Assembly (NCBI RefSeq): GCF_001641265.1
Contig: NW_020167539.1
Coordinates: 496,001 to 560,000 of the forward strand
DNA from: Pseudogymnoascus destructans
Taxonomy: Eukaryota > Ascomycota > Leotiomycetes > Thelebolales > Thelebolaceae
DNA: 64,000 nucleotides
Direction of reading: 5' to 3'
Shown here: one piece after another, positions 30,430-42,435 of the stretch
Layout of the letters: each line of letters begins with the position of its first letter
Position numbering within the stretch: the stretch's first letter is position 1
Notes under the pieces: generated by a model
The model's input: the letters and a program-made list of their open reading frames with translations, nothing else
What the model was told of the DNA's origin: nothing
Databases searched by the model: none
Translations under genes and position numbers: made by a program

Positions 30430-32867
30430 ATGCAGGACGCTACGACGGCTCGGAAACCGATCCCGAAATCATCGGCACCCTCGTACAAAATGCCACCCAA
30501 AATGCCTTCGCTCGTGGTGCCCCGGTCGGGGCTGCCGCTCGAGGTTGGTGCACCATCGGGCGCCGCCTCGAATGGTCTCATCGGCCTCACCTTGACCGAT
30601 ACTTTGATTGAGGAGATGATAAATTGCGTGCAGAGTGGAGAGGCTATACGATTTTCCCTGGGACCCGATTCTGTAAGTCAGCCTTGCTATTGAGGATTTT
30701 TAGCGGCAAGGACAATGGGGTTGCCCCCCATTGTCAACTTGACTTTGAAGTGGGGTCAATGTGAACTTGCAGCTATTGTTCTCAACTGCCACACCCAATT
30801 AGGAATTAAGCTGACTTTATAACCTCCAGTCGATTTCATATGGTTCCAAAACTCACCAACTCACTTCCACCGAAGATCCCTTCTCATACGACATTTTCCA
30901 AAATCATAAAGCATCTACAGGTTCACCGACGAATATCGATTCAGCAATGGCGAACCCAGCACCCCGCGGCCCGGGCAAATCTGCCTCTCGCGGCTTATGG
31001 AACCTGGGGTCACTGACCAAGAATTATACCAATATCAGGACTGAGATGGTTGATGCGCGAGGAAGAACAGTGAAGCAGATGGCCAACGACAAGGTTTCCA
31101 AAACCAGCCCAAAATTAAAGGAACCTACCCAAGGTTCTGACGACGCACTCGAAACTCTGAGAAATACCATGGCCATGGAGAATGCAAAGAAATCGGCCAG
31201 CACGTGAGTTTTATAAACTATTTTCTATTCTGCAATGGAATTATTAACATTTCTCCAGGACTCAACTTGTCAAGGACAGCTCTGCCCTACCACCCCCAGT
31301 CCAAAAGCGTGGTTCAGCCGCTCCACTGAAGACCGGAAGCTCAAATAGCTTCGCATCCAAGAGAGCGCTTGGAAAATCCAATATGAGGTCCTCCTTACCT
31401 ACAAGTCCAGCTTTGAACGCCATCTCGTCGCCTTCACTGGGCCCTACATCAGTTCCTGCGTCGCAACAGCAAGCCGAGAAGACCAAAGCAATTAGGGGCC
31501 CAATCATCCACAGGCTGGCTCTGGGACCTGCAACGATGGGCGAACTGGAGAAGCTGAGAACGTCTGCTGCCACACCAATTGAATACAAGCATGCAATCGA
31601 GAAGGTGGCCGATGAGGAAGATGGGAAGTGGAAGTTGACTCGGAAATTCTTCAGGGAGTTGGATGTTTGGAAGCATGACTATGAATCGGATGCGCAACGT
31701 CAAACCGCAATTGAAAACGCCATTCATGTCTACGACAGGTTGCGGCTGAACCCATCGGAACCTGAATGGCAGATGCTACTGCCTGTGGCGGAGCGCGGAA
31801 CGGGAAAGTGCCTGAGCAGGATCCAGGCAAAGATTGCTGTTGGTGGAAACTTCGCTGCCAAATCCAAGCCCAAGACCTCAGAGGACTCTAGTCGCGAGAG
31901 CGCTGGCGAGGACGGTGATAAGGCTTCCAAGCCTGCAAAGAGCGCGGGTATGGCTCGCACAACATCACAGAACTCTGCCACGAAGAGCAAGGCTGCAAAA
32001 GATCGGGAGGCCCAGGATAAGCGCCTCTCTGGCAAATCGTCCGCGGCAAAGCCAGCCCCTAAGAAGGTAGCCCCCCCCAAGAAACAGGCCAAGACTACGT
32101 TCAAGTCTGCCCAGTTTGTCAGCGATTCAGAAGAAGAAGAAGGCGATTACATGAACAACGCAAGTTCAACATCGAACAAAGGTTCGCCCACCAAGAAGAC
32201 TCCTCTGGACAAACCAAGTGACGTTAAGTCAAACAAGCGAAAGAGTGACGCTATGGATACTATTGAGGCTACCAATGGCACAGCCAAGAAGGCAAAGAAA
32301 GCACCGTCCACATCATCTTCGGGTCTCTCATCAGTCTCATCCTCGAAGCATCACGTGTCTGATTCTGGCCAATCTACCCACGATGTGAAGACACTCCAGC
32401 ACTCGATCAACAACAGCCGTGCTAAAATGAACACATCGCCCAAAAAGTCATCACCACTGGCTTCATCCCCACCCACCAACGCCTCTGACATGGAAGATCT
32501 CCACCAGTCCACCTCTATTTCACCTTCGAGCAGCTCTACAGACAGCATCAAGCGCCGCGCAGTCGACTCCGAATTCGACGAACCCCCCAAGAAAAAGCGC
32601 CCCTCTGGCAGCAACGGAGCCACCGACGCCGAGATGAAGAGCATCTACAACAGGAACCAGTTCCGACACGTCCCGACCCACTGCATCGACGCTAGCGCCA
32701 GGTTCCAGACCGTGTACGATCGCTATCTCAAACTGTACCAGGAGCTGCAGGCTGATCCTAGCCGGTTGCTCAATGAGCATCGGAAGTTGATGGATTTGCA
32801 TGATCGCGTGGCGCAGATGAAGAGGGAGATCATTGAATCTGCGAGGGATAAATCGGAGGATCGCTGA
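30430..32867 (+). CDS. RNA polymerase II elongation factor ELL-like protein
   Basis: Exons 30430-30672, 30830-31203 and 31259-32867; product 741 residues (721 if the ATG at 30490, MPPKMPSLVVPRSG, is used, which looks more like the family start). The N-terminal region, about residues 45-110, reads GLTLTDTLIEEMINCVQSGE, then IRFSLGPDSSISYGSKTHQL and STEDPFSYDIF, resembling the ELL N-terminal domain. A winged-helix-like stretch follows at about 230-340 (GPIIHRLALGPATMGELEKL, then KLTRKFFRELDVWKHDYESD). The middle is long, Ser/Lys-rich and disordered. The C-terminus (RNQFRHVPTHCIDASARFQT, then VYDRYLKLYQELQADPSRLL) is helical and may correspond to the occludin/ELL domain. ELL raises the catalytic rate of Pol II within the super elongation complex. 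The family assignment is from memory of fungal ELL; the exons themselves are well supported. Confidence 0.75.
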
Positions 32868-33134
32868 GGGGGTGGGTTGTCACGGGGTGGCTTCTGATGG
32901 ATGGATGGGGTATTCACATGAATTGATGAGGAAGATGGAGAAGAGTTGCATGGCATTGATGCGTTTAAGACGCTCGGAGCGAGTTATTGAAAGCGAAGGG
33001 GGGGAATAGATTATACCATGGGGATTTTTCGCAAGCATAGCTCCGGTTCTAGCTACAAACTGTATGAAAAGAATTATATTGAAGTATGCATTATCTCTCT
33101 CGTGTGGTGAATTATGTTAAACTATTCTTATATA

Positions 33135-33151
33135 ACGTATTCCACAAGTGA
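33135..33151 (+). repeat. Left terminal inverted repeat of the pogo-like element
   Basis: ACGTATTCCACAAGTGA, preceded by TA (33133-33134). Confidence 0.9.
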
Positions 33152-33226
33152 GTCGGTAATACAAGTCAGCCGGGGTAATCCTAACGTTACCCTACACCAA
33201 ACGCATATACCTACATTCCAACCTAA

Positions 33227-33845
33227 ATGCCTCCACGCCAGAGCTCTCAATTAACTCAGAACGAAGGTCGAATTGCTCTAGCTATTCAAGGTTACCAAAA
33301 AGGGCAGTTTCGAAGCCTCAAAGCTGCTACGGATATGTACGATGTGCCTTATTCGACTGCGTATGCTCGTATGCTTGGTCGCGTCTAGCGACGCGACTTG
33401 CGGTCTGTAAAGCCTCAAACTGACGCAAAATGAAGAGTCGAGCCTTGAACAATGGATACTATCGATGGATCAACACGGTCTATCACCCCGACTTGATACT
33501 GTACGTCAAATGGCCAATCTACTCCTTCAGAAACGCGCTGGTGGAGAGCAAGAGCGAGCCCTCGAGGTTGCGGACCTTACAGTTCGCAAGAACTGGGTCC
33601 GTAACTACGTACAACGCCACGACGTCGTACACAGAGCCCACCTAGCCCTACAGACCTCGCACTTAATCAACTAGTTAAGGGTTGCCAGCTAGCGATGCAT
33701 ATGCTGTTCTTCTTACAGAGGAGAATAGGCAGTTACGGGCTGAGAATGAGAGGCAGAAGAAGAAGAGAGCAAAGCGGAGGTCGTATATAGCTACAGGAGG
33801 AGTTCTTACAGTTCAGGAGGGCCTGAATCAATCTCAAATTGTCGA
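33227..33845 (+). pseudogene. Transposase relic of the pogo/Fot1 element
   Basis: From ATG 33227 the peptide begins MPPRQSSQLTQNEGRIALAI, then QGYQKGQFRSLKAATDMYDV, the psq-type helix-turn-helix start of fungal pogo transposases. It meets TAG at 33386-33388. After a frameshift, EESSLEQWILSMDQHGLSPR then LDTVRQMANLLLQKRAGGEQ continues as the CENP-B-type domain with WVRNYVQRH, ending near 33674. A third piece (LLTEENRQLRAENERQKKKR) is the usual C-terminal basic/coiled tail. The DDE domain that normally lies between is deleted. Confidence 0.85.
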
Positions 33846-33933
33846 TACAGACAGAGCTTGTAGAGGAGCTTGCGGATCGCCCGCAAGCTCTACGAATACG
33901 TGCGCCACGAACGTGTAGTAACTTATGTGTAAA

Positions 33934-33950
33934 TCACTTGTGGAATACGT
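33934..33950 (-). repeat. Right terminal inverted repeat of the pogo-like element
   Basis: TCACTTGTGGAATACGT, the exact reverse complement of the left repeat, followed by TA (33951-33952). Confidence 0.9.
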
Positions 33951-34591
33951 TAATGTTCTTGTGCTGTTGGTTACTGTGTTAGCATCAGCCCCCTTGAGAG
34001 CCTCAGCCACAATGAGGGGAAAGGGGTTAACTAGAATAGTAGGTAAAGATGATGGCTGAGATGTTCTCTTGGTCTGCGGGCTCTCGTAATATAGTAGTCG
34101 GCGAACCCAGTCAGCCGTGTTATCGCGCGAGAGAGAATAACAATCGTGGATTCTGGATCTTGCGCCACTGACCCCCATTAGACATAACGTATGCACCAAG
34201 AGTCTCTTCCCGGTCCAAAGGAATGGGCTGAGAGGGTTATCATTAAGGATAAGATCATAGTTTCAAGTTTGCGATGCATTTTGGTCTTCGGGATCATATG
34301 GTGTCACACAGTCCGTAGAGGAATTATAAAAGAGCCATCATAAACAGCCGTCGTATGCCCCACTTTTCCCCTCAAAACTCATAACCCCCTCAATCATCTG
34401 CAATTGTGCCCATGCGTAAAAGAAAAACGGCTACGACTCCCAATACCCAATCTCGCCAGGCGAAATGGCAAAATGTATCCGCCCCGCGCTGGTTCCCCGT
34501 TCTCCTAAACACTAATAGCGGTCGTTTTCGACATCCACCGAGGCTTATCCCACCGGGTATGGGAATCGAACCTGTAGCATGGCAGAGGCTT
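33951..34591. other. Intergenic, 3' of LC8
   Basis: No gene seen. The sequence GGGAATCGAACC near 34561 looks like a tRNA T-arm on the minus strand but has no matching arms (see rejected items). Confidence 0.4.
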
Positions 34592-35175
34592 CTATTGGGT
34601 CTTGAAGAGGAGGATGGCGCAGTGGCCGAGGTAGAAGTAGATGAAGTGCTTTGTCTCTGCGCGTTGCCCGTCATATTAGCATTTGTCCTTCCCCACGTGA
34701 AATTCCCCGGCAGGGCAGAGGGAAAGGGACACTACGAACCGTGGGTGACGAAGCTGCCAAAGTTCCGGCCGACGATACAGTGCCACGTCGGGCCCTTGCG
34801 GTCGTCAAACGTCTTCTTGATGTGCTGCGCGATGTCCTTCTCGATGTTGAACTTGAGCATCGCCTCTTGTGCTGCGAGTGTGTCAGTGGGGGAGTTCAGC
34901 CGAGGCTGTGATGACGCCTAGGCTCTATCAGAGTGCCATCGCCGGGGGGGACGCACCGATCTCGATGGCTTCTTGCTGCATCTCGTCGCTCATGTCGGCG
35001 GACTTGACCTGGGCTACGAGGGGAGGTTAGTGCTTGCGCGTTCGCGTCTCAGGTACCCTTCTGCCATCGGGGCGACGCGCGCAGGCGATGAGAGGGCCGA
35101 GGCTGGGATGACGACGACGTACCATCGACCTGGTCCTTTGAGGGGACGGCCTCCTTCTCATTCTGGCCGGGCATC
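34592..35175 (-). CDS. Dynein light chain LC8 (DYNLL/Dlc1)
   Basis: Four exons: 35175-35124, 35013-34957, 34871-34740 and 34656-34592; product 101 residues. LC8 is a dimeric hub that binds dynein intermediate chain and many other partners. After a short N-terminal extension ([20 protein letters not shown]) comes the conserved protein: [60 protein letters not shown], then [20 protein letters not shown]. Every block is canonical. The fourth exon is essential: reading through the last donor (CACG|GTTCG) ends at once in TAG and would lose the final strand. Introns are 110, 85 and 83 nt. Divergent from MRD1. Confidence 0.96.
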
Positions 35176-35819
35176 TTGGGCAATCCGTCGCGGGGAGACT
35201 CTGGGTTCTCGGCTCGTGGTGGTGCAGGTAGTGAGTGGTGCGTGGTCGCGAAGATGTGGGGGGGGGGGGATGGGGGACGAATGGATAGCTGTCGCGTTTT
35301 CGCGTCAGGGTCCAAAAGAGGGGGGTATAGAAAGGTATAGATATATAGATATACCTTGGGGTCGAGGAGTATATAACTGAAGCTTCGATGGCGGCGGGGG
35401 GGTAAGTTCGGAGTATGGAGAAAGCCAAGAAGAGACGATGGCGACGATGAGGAGCGATGAGCGATGACCAGATGTATTTTGATTGCGGGCAGCGCTCACA
35501 GGCAGGTATTATAAGTGGTAAAACAGATCCCAAGACTTCACCACCCACTTCCGTGACCGCAGAGCCAACGGAGGTGTTGCTCTGTCGCTTGGCTCGCGCC
35601 CACCGCCTCCCGATCCCGACTAGCGTTTCATGGCGTGGTGTGGGGCCTTGTGGTGGCATTTTCCGTTGGTGGGATTGGAAGATTTTAGGGAGATTCTCCT
35701 CCTCCTCTTCTTTTCTTCACTACGCAACCTTATCTCCCAGAATGTTTTTCTAAATACCATGGCTTTACGACGTTCTTCTTTTTCTTTATAATAATTAGGT
35801 GCTTGTTTTTACTGCAGAG
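35176..35819. promoter_or_regulatory. Shared divergent promoter of LC8 and MRD1
   Basis: 644 bp between the start codons, with a G run near 35258-35268 and CT-rich tracts before MRD1. No specific site was assigned. Confidence 0.4.
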
Positions 35820-38620
35820 ATGGAGTCTTCGAGGATCTTCATCAAGGGTTTGCCGCCCACGATCTCGGAGGAGGAGTTCAGGGAGCACTTCTCCTCCAAG
35901 CAGCCGATCACAGACGCGAAGCTGATCCCACATCGGCGCATTGGATATGTCGGGTACAAGACGCCCGAGGATGCCCAGAAGGCCGTCAAGTACTTCAATA
36001 AGTCCTTCATTCGCATGTCCAAAATCGGTGTCGAGATGGCAAGAGCTGTACGTCGTCGCTCACTCAACTACTTCCCGCTTAAGAGAATTTTTTTACTGAT
36101 CTTTCTTATAATAGATCTCTGACACAACTCTACCCCCGTCGAGGAAGGTACAGAGAGAGACGGAAAGGCAGGGCCAGCAAGAGCGACAGGAGCGAGCTGC
36201 TGCAAAAGCGGCTGCCATCGCCGACATCCCCTCCCTGAAACGGAAGCGGGCAGAAGCCGATGCTGCCGACCCGAAGCTTCAAGAGTTCCTCGAGGTCATG
36301 CAGCCGGGCTCGAAATCAAAGGCGTGGACTTCAAAGGATGGTATCGAGGAGCCGCCGACGAAGATGCAGGCCATCGAACTGCCTGAGGAGGAAAGCGATG
36401 AGGAGTACGAGATCGTCCCGAAGAAAGCCCGGAACGCATCACGCGAGCCGAGTCCTGCTAAAGTGGCTGTCCCACCTGCTGTCGCTCCCGTGGCAGAGGT
36501 GGTTGATGCCACCGAGTTGGCAGATGAGATACCGGTTATTGGCGCTGCTGAAACGCAGCCCAGTGCTGGACTCGATGCTACTGATGATGATTGGCTTCGG
36601 TCTCGGACGAGTCGGCTGTTGGACTTGGTCAAGCCTGAGGATATAGTAGTTGACGAAGGCGTCCCTACTGCTTCCAAAGCTGTTCAGGCCACAGAAACGA
36701 CCGAAACTTCTGCATTCACTGAAGATGTTGCGATGGAAGACGTTGACAAGCTTATCAGCGACAGCATCGCTGTTGTGCCGGAAGTGGGAAGCTCAACCGA
36801 TGCTACCATGGACGCAATTCGAGAAAGCGGCAGGTTGTTCGTGCGAAATCTTCCGTATACAGCCACTGAGGATGAACTCCGAGTTCATTTTGAGAAATAT
36901 GGCGCTCTTGAAGAGGTATGCATCCCGACTTCTTCATTTTTATTTTATTTTACATTCTTTGCTTTCATGATGAATATCCAGATAGGGACAGCTTATGCTA
37001 CACGCAAGTGATGTCAACTGGTCGGAAATTTTAGTAGATGCTCCGTGTTTTCTGAAAAGCCTTTATTCAAGACTTGTTTTATTTCAAATTATATCACGAT
37101 GCAGTAGTTAACTCCAGCTACAGATTCATCTCCCATTGGACGCCTCTGGGACCAGTAAGGGCTTCGTTCTTGTGCAGTATGAAGATCATGCTGCAGCGGC
37201 TGAGGCGTTTCACAATGTTGACGGCGAACCGTTTCAAGGCCGCCTGCTGCATATTCTGCCTGCAGCAGCGAAAAGGGACAAGAAGCTTGATGAATTCGAG
37301 ATCGCCAAACTTCCCCTCAAGAAACAAAGGTTAATCAAGAAGAAAGCCGAGGCTACCTCTAGCGCCTTCAACTGGAATTCTCTGTACATGAACCAGGATG
37401 CAGTCAACTCCTCCACCGCCGATCGTCTTGGTGTCTCAAAGTCAGAGCTTCTTGATCCTACCTCGGCAGATGCAGGTGTCAAGCAAGCTATTGCGGAGAC
37501 GTCGGTTATTCAAGAAACGAAGGCTTATTTTGCCAATAATAACGTCGACTTGAACGCATTCAAGAAGCGCGAGAGAGGCGATACCACAATTCTGGTGAAA
37601 AATTTCACATACGGCACATCAATTGATGAAATACGGAAGATGTTCGAGGAGTTTGGTTCAGTAATCCGTGTACTGATGCCACCTTCGGGGACAATTGCCA
37701 TTGTCGAATTTGCTCAGGCGCCTCAAGCCAGGGCGGCGTTTGCAAGTCTTGCGTACCGTCGTATGAAGGACTCGGTAATTTACCTGGAGAAGGCACCAAA
37801 AGACCTGTTCACTCAGCCTGCAAATGTTGAAATTAAGAATGTAACCAACGATGCCAAAAGCACATCGATCGATGCCAAGCTCTCGGTATCCGACTTGTTG
37901 GGACCCGAAAGTGCCCAAACTGGCGCGGACACCAGCACCCTCTTCGTTCGCAATCTTAGCTTCAACACCACTTCTGATCGCCTGACGGAGACATTTAAAC
38001 CCCTAGATGGGTTTATGTCTGCACGGGTCAACACTAAGACGGATCCGAAAAAACCTGGTCAAGTGCTGAGCATGGGTTTCGGATTTTTAGAGTTCAGGAG
38101 TAAAGCACAGGCACAGGCCGCCCTCAAGGTTATGGATGGTCACAGCCTCGATGGTCACAATCTCACAATTAAGGCGTCCCACAGGGGCGTCGATGCTGCA
38201 GAGGAGCGAAGGAAGGAAGACCGTGCCAAGAAACTGGCGGGTAAGCGCACCAAGATCATTGTCAAGAACTTGCCGTTCGAGGCCAGCAAGAAGGACATCC
38301 GAACTCTTTTCGGAACCTATGGGCAACTACGATCCGTGCGGGTGCCTAAGAAGTTTGATAATACAGCTCGCGGCTTTGCTTTCGCGGAGTTTGTGACAGC
38401 TCGCGAAGCGGAGAATGCCATCGAGGCGTTGAAAGACACTCATTTACTGGGTAGACGGTTGGTTATTGAGTTTGCAGCTGAGGATGCCGTCGACGCGGAG
38501 GAAGAGATCGAGAAGATGCAGAAGAAGGTTGGAAAGCAGGTGAGCAAGGTAGCCCTCCAAAACCTAACGGGGGGCGGACGAAAAAGGTTCAATGTGGAAG
38601 ATGGCGCTGGGGAGGAGTGA
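35820..38620 (+). CDS. MRD1: Multiple RNA-binding domain protein Mrd1 (pre-rRNA processing)
   Basis: Exons 35820-36047, 36115-36915 and 37124-38620, phase 0 throughout; product 841 residues. Mrd1 binds the 35S pre-rRNA and U3 in the 90S pre-ribosome and is needed for early cleavages that yield 18S rRNA. Five RRMs are visible: MESSRIFIKGLPPTISEEEF; RLFVRNLPYTATEDELRVHF; TTILVKNFTYGTSIDEIRKM; STLFVRNLSFNTTSDRLTET; and KIIVKNLPFEASKKDIRTLF. The Mrd1-specific linker is also clear (KKQRLIKKKAEATSSAFNWN, then SLYMNQDAVNSSTADRLGVS). The first intron is 67 nt; the second (36916-37123) is 208 nt, much longer than its neighbours, and lies inside RRM2 at EE|IHLPLDASGTSKGFV. Length and order match the family (about 830-890 residues). 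Confidence 0.96.
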
Positions 38621-40335
38621 GCCCTGTGCTACAAATAAATCGAAATATTGAGCAATCGGATCCGGTTGCGGCCGCCGCACAAATAAAGTTGGTCTGTGAT
38701 GTTCTTTATGGTGTTCGAAGGAACAAAGCGTTGTTATGTCGTACAGCTTACAGGTACAGCGGTTGAGTGATATGTGATGAACATACTCTATGCCTTCGGA
38801 GCGTTGCCCTGAACTGTCGAAGGCGTATGTGTTTCAGAGTATTATCCTAGCAGGAAATGCAATGATGGTGGGGTCACATGGAGGGCAATCATAAACGATG
38901 ATGGCTGTACCTTGACTCGGAATGTCTACCATAGTAGTACAGTCCCATGATCGAAATTGTTGCCTATGCCAGCAGACGGAACATCCTGGATCCCTCCCGC
39001 ATCGTCCATGTAAATATGACAAGTCTATTGTCCGGCCCTACCTAGCCCAACCTGCCTGATCAGGAGTATTTTTCGGGCACGTTTTGGTCTCACATCAGGA
39101 TTGAGGCTCTGGCTTGTCCTGGCCAAAATAAAATTAGATATTGGGGAACCAATTCATAGAAGGCGTAGACGTGAACTGAAACGTTCCCCCTACCTCATGC
39201 ACGGAGGACTGTTTTCAGTTGTAAAGGCCCATGCGTGTGTACCCTCTATTCTATTTGTACTCTATACATAGAACATAGAACATCCTTCATCCCTTGTTTG
39301 TTGCTCCTCAATTATAACATACCCCTTGACTCCCTGCCCTCCAACGAGACGCAGGGGAGGGAGCTGACTAATCAATACAACGACGACTAACATCATAGTC
39401 TTTGACCACGGTATATTTCTCATTTTGGCTTGAATGTGGAAGTATTTAGACGGGAGCGGGATGGGAATATGAGCATTTCCACGTCTTCATCATAGTGCTT
39501 GCTACGCATATGGCGTGCGATCAGTTTACCTTGACTCCTATATGAGTGTCAAACCCAAAGACAGTAAAGTCAATCCATTGTTTTCAAGATTCGTCGTCGT
39601 CTACCATTTAGATCGATCGGAGCATAGACTTCTCCTTGCTTCAACCCCCATTGACTGACCTGCATCTGCCCAATAGCCGCCTCGATGACCGACCGCCCTT
39701 ATCCGCTCTAGGTACAGTGCACTGACTGTCCTTGTTGTCTGGTATGGGCAGTGCTCAACGGTTCGACGCCGAAAAGGGTCATTCGAAAGGGCACACAACC
39801 ATATATGTTCTCCTTCTCAGCTGTCTCATGCTTCCGCATATTGCTATCTTCTACGGCCCTGTCCAAGTTGGTTTACTTCTCCTCCTTCCCTTCTCTGCTT
39901 CCCGAGAGACATGTTTCTCGGGATCACGGGGAGATCTATAGCGCAGCACCTACCGATCGATCTTACATTTTGGCACGGCCGTTTGTGCGGGCTTACTTTT
40001 CTTCTTATAAGCTCGACTGCCGGCTAGCTCGTCATTCTCAATTCCATGGCCAAATTCCCGCCCTTTTAATCTTTCTTACTGGCCCCAGTGTGTAGACAGC
40101 TTCCATTCTCTTTCCCTACTACAGTCGTTACTAGTTACAAGAACCAACCCCCCTCTCTGTCTGCACACGCAATAGAGGGGCGTTTCGTCTTATCGCTCCT
40201 TACTTGGCCGTTCTTTGGTTACGCTGTTGAAGGCACTTCATTCCCTGTTACTTTTGCCTCTCCCTCTGGTCAGAATCAGCTACTCCTGAAGAGTTTTTGA
40301 CTGACCAGCACAACAAATTGCATTGATTTCATTCA
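38621..40335. other. Long intergenic region upstream of the TEA-domain regulator
   Basis: 1.7 kb with no gene recognised. The right half is C/T-rich (CTTCTCC, CCCTTCTCTG), consistent with a long promoter and leader, which is common for developmental regulators. The frames at 39732-40095 lack motifs. Confidence 0.45.
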
Positions 40336-42435
40336 ATGGCACAAGGTTGGCATGCACCGGTACAGAACTACACGTCACAACAGATGCCACTACTGTCTCC
40401 AGTAGAGAATACGGGGCTTCTGTCGCCGTTCTCCATGACTTCCCAAGATACAAAGCATCCCAATACTGCACCATTCGACGTCTACGAAGCTGAAAGGATG
40501 ATGCAGCCTAAACTTGAGGATAACTCGCCGAAGGCCATCTTACCATACCCCCCATCGCATTCTATCGCTCAACATTCGCGGATGGAGCAAGGCCCTTCTA
40601 ATAGACGAACCAACTCGAGAATTCAACGAGCTAGGCGTCACCGCAGGATAATCACTCAGTCGTCGCAGTACAGGGCATACCGAACGAAGCAGGATCAGCA
40701 ACAAGATGGTCAGAAATGGTCGGCGGACTTGGAAGAGGCGTTTCTCGATGGTATTTGGCCCGCCCCGATGATCAGCGGACGTCATGTTAACAATCACAGC
40801 TTTCCTTGACGTCCCAATGATGGGTAAACTGATGTTTCAAATCAACGGGAAACCCCACGGGCGCAACCAGTTGATAGCATTATACATGTGGATTGCGTAT
40901 GAGAAATCGCTGCCGCCCAATGTCCGTCCCGATAAAACAAAGCGTCGTACCCAGAAGCAGGTCTCCAGTCACATCCAGGTCTTGAAAGGATACATACGAA
41001 CCGATCCTGCGTGTAAGTGTTCATGATTCCTGGGGCCCTTTTCTCTGGCTAACTTGATCCAGTCCAGCATATATTTCGCTCGGCGAATGAGAAGCCAAAA
41101 TGTAGCAACAGGGACATGCTGAACAATGATCCATGCCTCACAGCCCTTGCGAACAATTCATTGCCCCACTGGCGTTCAACACCCTCGCCCATTAGCATGG
41201 CATCAATACGGCCCTGTCTGTTTGATCTGTGTATGTCTATTCCGAAAGCCGGTGGCCATTACGAGCGCCTACACGAGTACTTGGATCCAGAGCCCCTCGT
41301 ATTAAGTCCAACCGGCATTGGAGAATCGCTACCAAACTGGCGGCGACAATTTCCTCAGATCGTACATGGCTCGGCGGCAGTCCGCGGTTTGGGTTGCAGT
41401 CTCATCCACGTCGATGTTTCTTTGACTCTGGGATACGCTAGTGCTCCTGCGGAGGCTGAGCTCTTGGGTAACTTTGAAATAGCCGTTCCGTCGAATGAAA
41501 GCCATTTAAAGTGGCACAGCGTACAAACCGTACAAAGGCACAAAGACTTGTTCGGCGCTTCTGGGTCGGATCTAATTTCAACGAATAATTCTTCACTGCA
41601 TGTAGACCGGTTCGAGGATGGCACTGGCGCAATAATGCGTTTAGCATTTCCTGCCCTTCCATGGGCACATGCTCTAGGAAAGATGGACGACTTTCAGGGG
41701 CAGTTTGAGGAAAGTCAACGAGGTGGACACTACCACCCAGTTCAGCTGGAAGCTCGCCAATACATCGACCAGATGACAATGTATCAAGAGGTCTTTTCAT
41801 CGGCTGACTACGGCCGCTCTTGGACGAAGAAGGTTATATTGGTTTGGACATTCACCAAGGCCAACCAAGATGAGAGAGGGCTGATTACGTGGCGCCACAT
41901 CCACACAGCTCCTCTGGGACAGTCATTGTTGTCTCCGCATCCAGACAATGGCCAGGACATGCAAGCTGCAATGGACAATAACTTCAATCCCACAGGTCGT
42001 GCACCATTACTTTCCATCCAGCCTATTTATTACGACTCCGTACCCAATGATCTTATAACACCATCCAACTCGTCGGCTCAGCCGTCGCCATTTTCTCAAT
42101 ACGGCAATCCAACACACGAGGATATAGTGCCCAAGAACATGACCTTTATGCCTCACAGCACTCAACAAAGTGATGGGGCCATTGCAGAGCAAGCTCCACA
42201 TATGAACTATATGGTTGATAGCGATCCCTCCAACCTCTACGGCTTCGAGCATAACGCCAACTTGTGGCAACCTCATCCCAATCTACAACGTTTTGAAAAT
42301 GATGGCTACCTATCCCCATACAGCACTCCCATGCCAACAGGTGGCGTCGCTCAAGATTTGAAAGGAAATTGGCAAGGACCTCAAGATTTGGATTGGTGGC
42401 ATCGGTCATGCGAGCAGCCACGCCTTCAGAATTGA
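40336..42435 (+). CDS. TEA/ATTS-domain transcription factor, AbaA-like
   Basis: Exons 40336-40750, 40800-41012 and 41063-42435; product 666 residues. The TEA DNA-binding domain spans about residues 130-210 across the first intron: KWSADLEEAFLDAFLDVPMM, then GKLMFQINGKPHGRNQLIAL and RTQKQVSSHIQVLKGYIRTD. The RTQKQVSSHIQVLK recognition helix is nearly invariant in TEAD/AbaA/Tec1. AbaA controls phialide differentiation during conidiation in Aspergillus; other ascomycetes use the orthologue in conidium or hyphal development. The rest is long and Ser/Pro/Asn-rich, with the regulator-type segment LGCSLIHVDVSLTLGYASAP. The TEA domain holds an insertion between the second and third helices (IAYEKSLPPNVRPDKTKR). 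It is the only TEA gene in the window; most filamentous fungi have one, so AbaA is the likely identity. Confidence 0.88.

Larger units (their letters stand above)
33135..33950. mobile_element. Internally deleted pogo/Fot1-like (Tc1-mariner superfamily) element
   Basis: An 816-bp element bounded by a perfect 17-bp inverted repeat (ACGTATTCCACAAGTGA) and flanked by TA on both sides, the expected target-site duplication for this superfamily. Inside, in order, are relics of the transposase N-terminal DNA-binding region and a short C-terminal tail, without the DDE catalytic core between them. The element cannot move by itself. It lies between the 3' ends of the ELL-like and LC8 genes. Confidence 0.88.

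Noticed and set aside
34545..34640. tRNA-like T-arm (GGGAATCGAACC) on the minus strand near 34561
   Set aside because: No matching acceptor, D or anticodon arms; the bases upstream encode the last exon of LC8.
34406..34921. Plus-strand ORF of 171 codons
   Set aside because: Antisense to the two 3' exons of the LC8 gene, whose protein is unmistakable.
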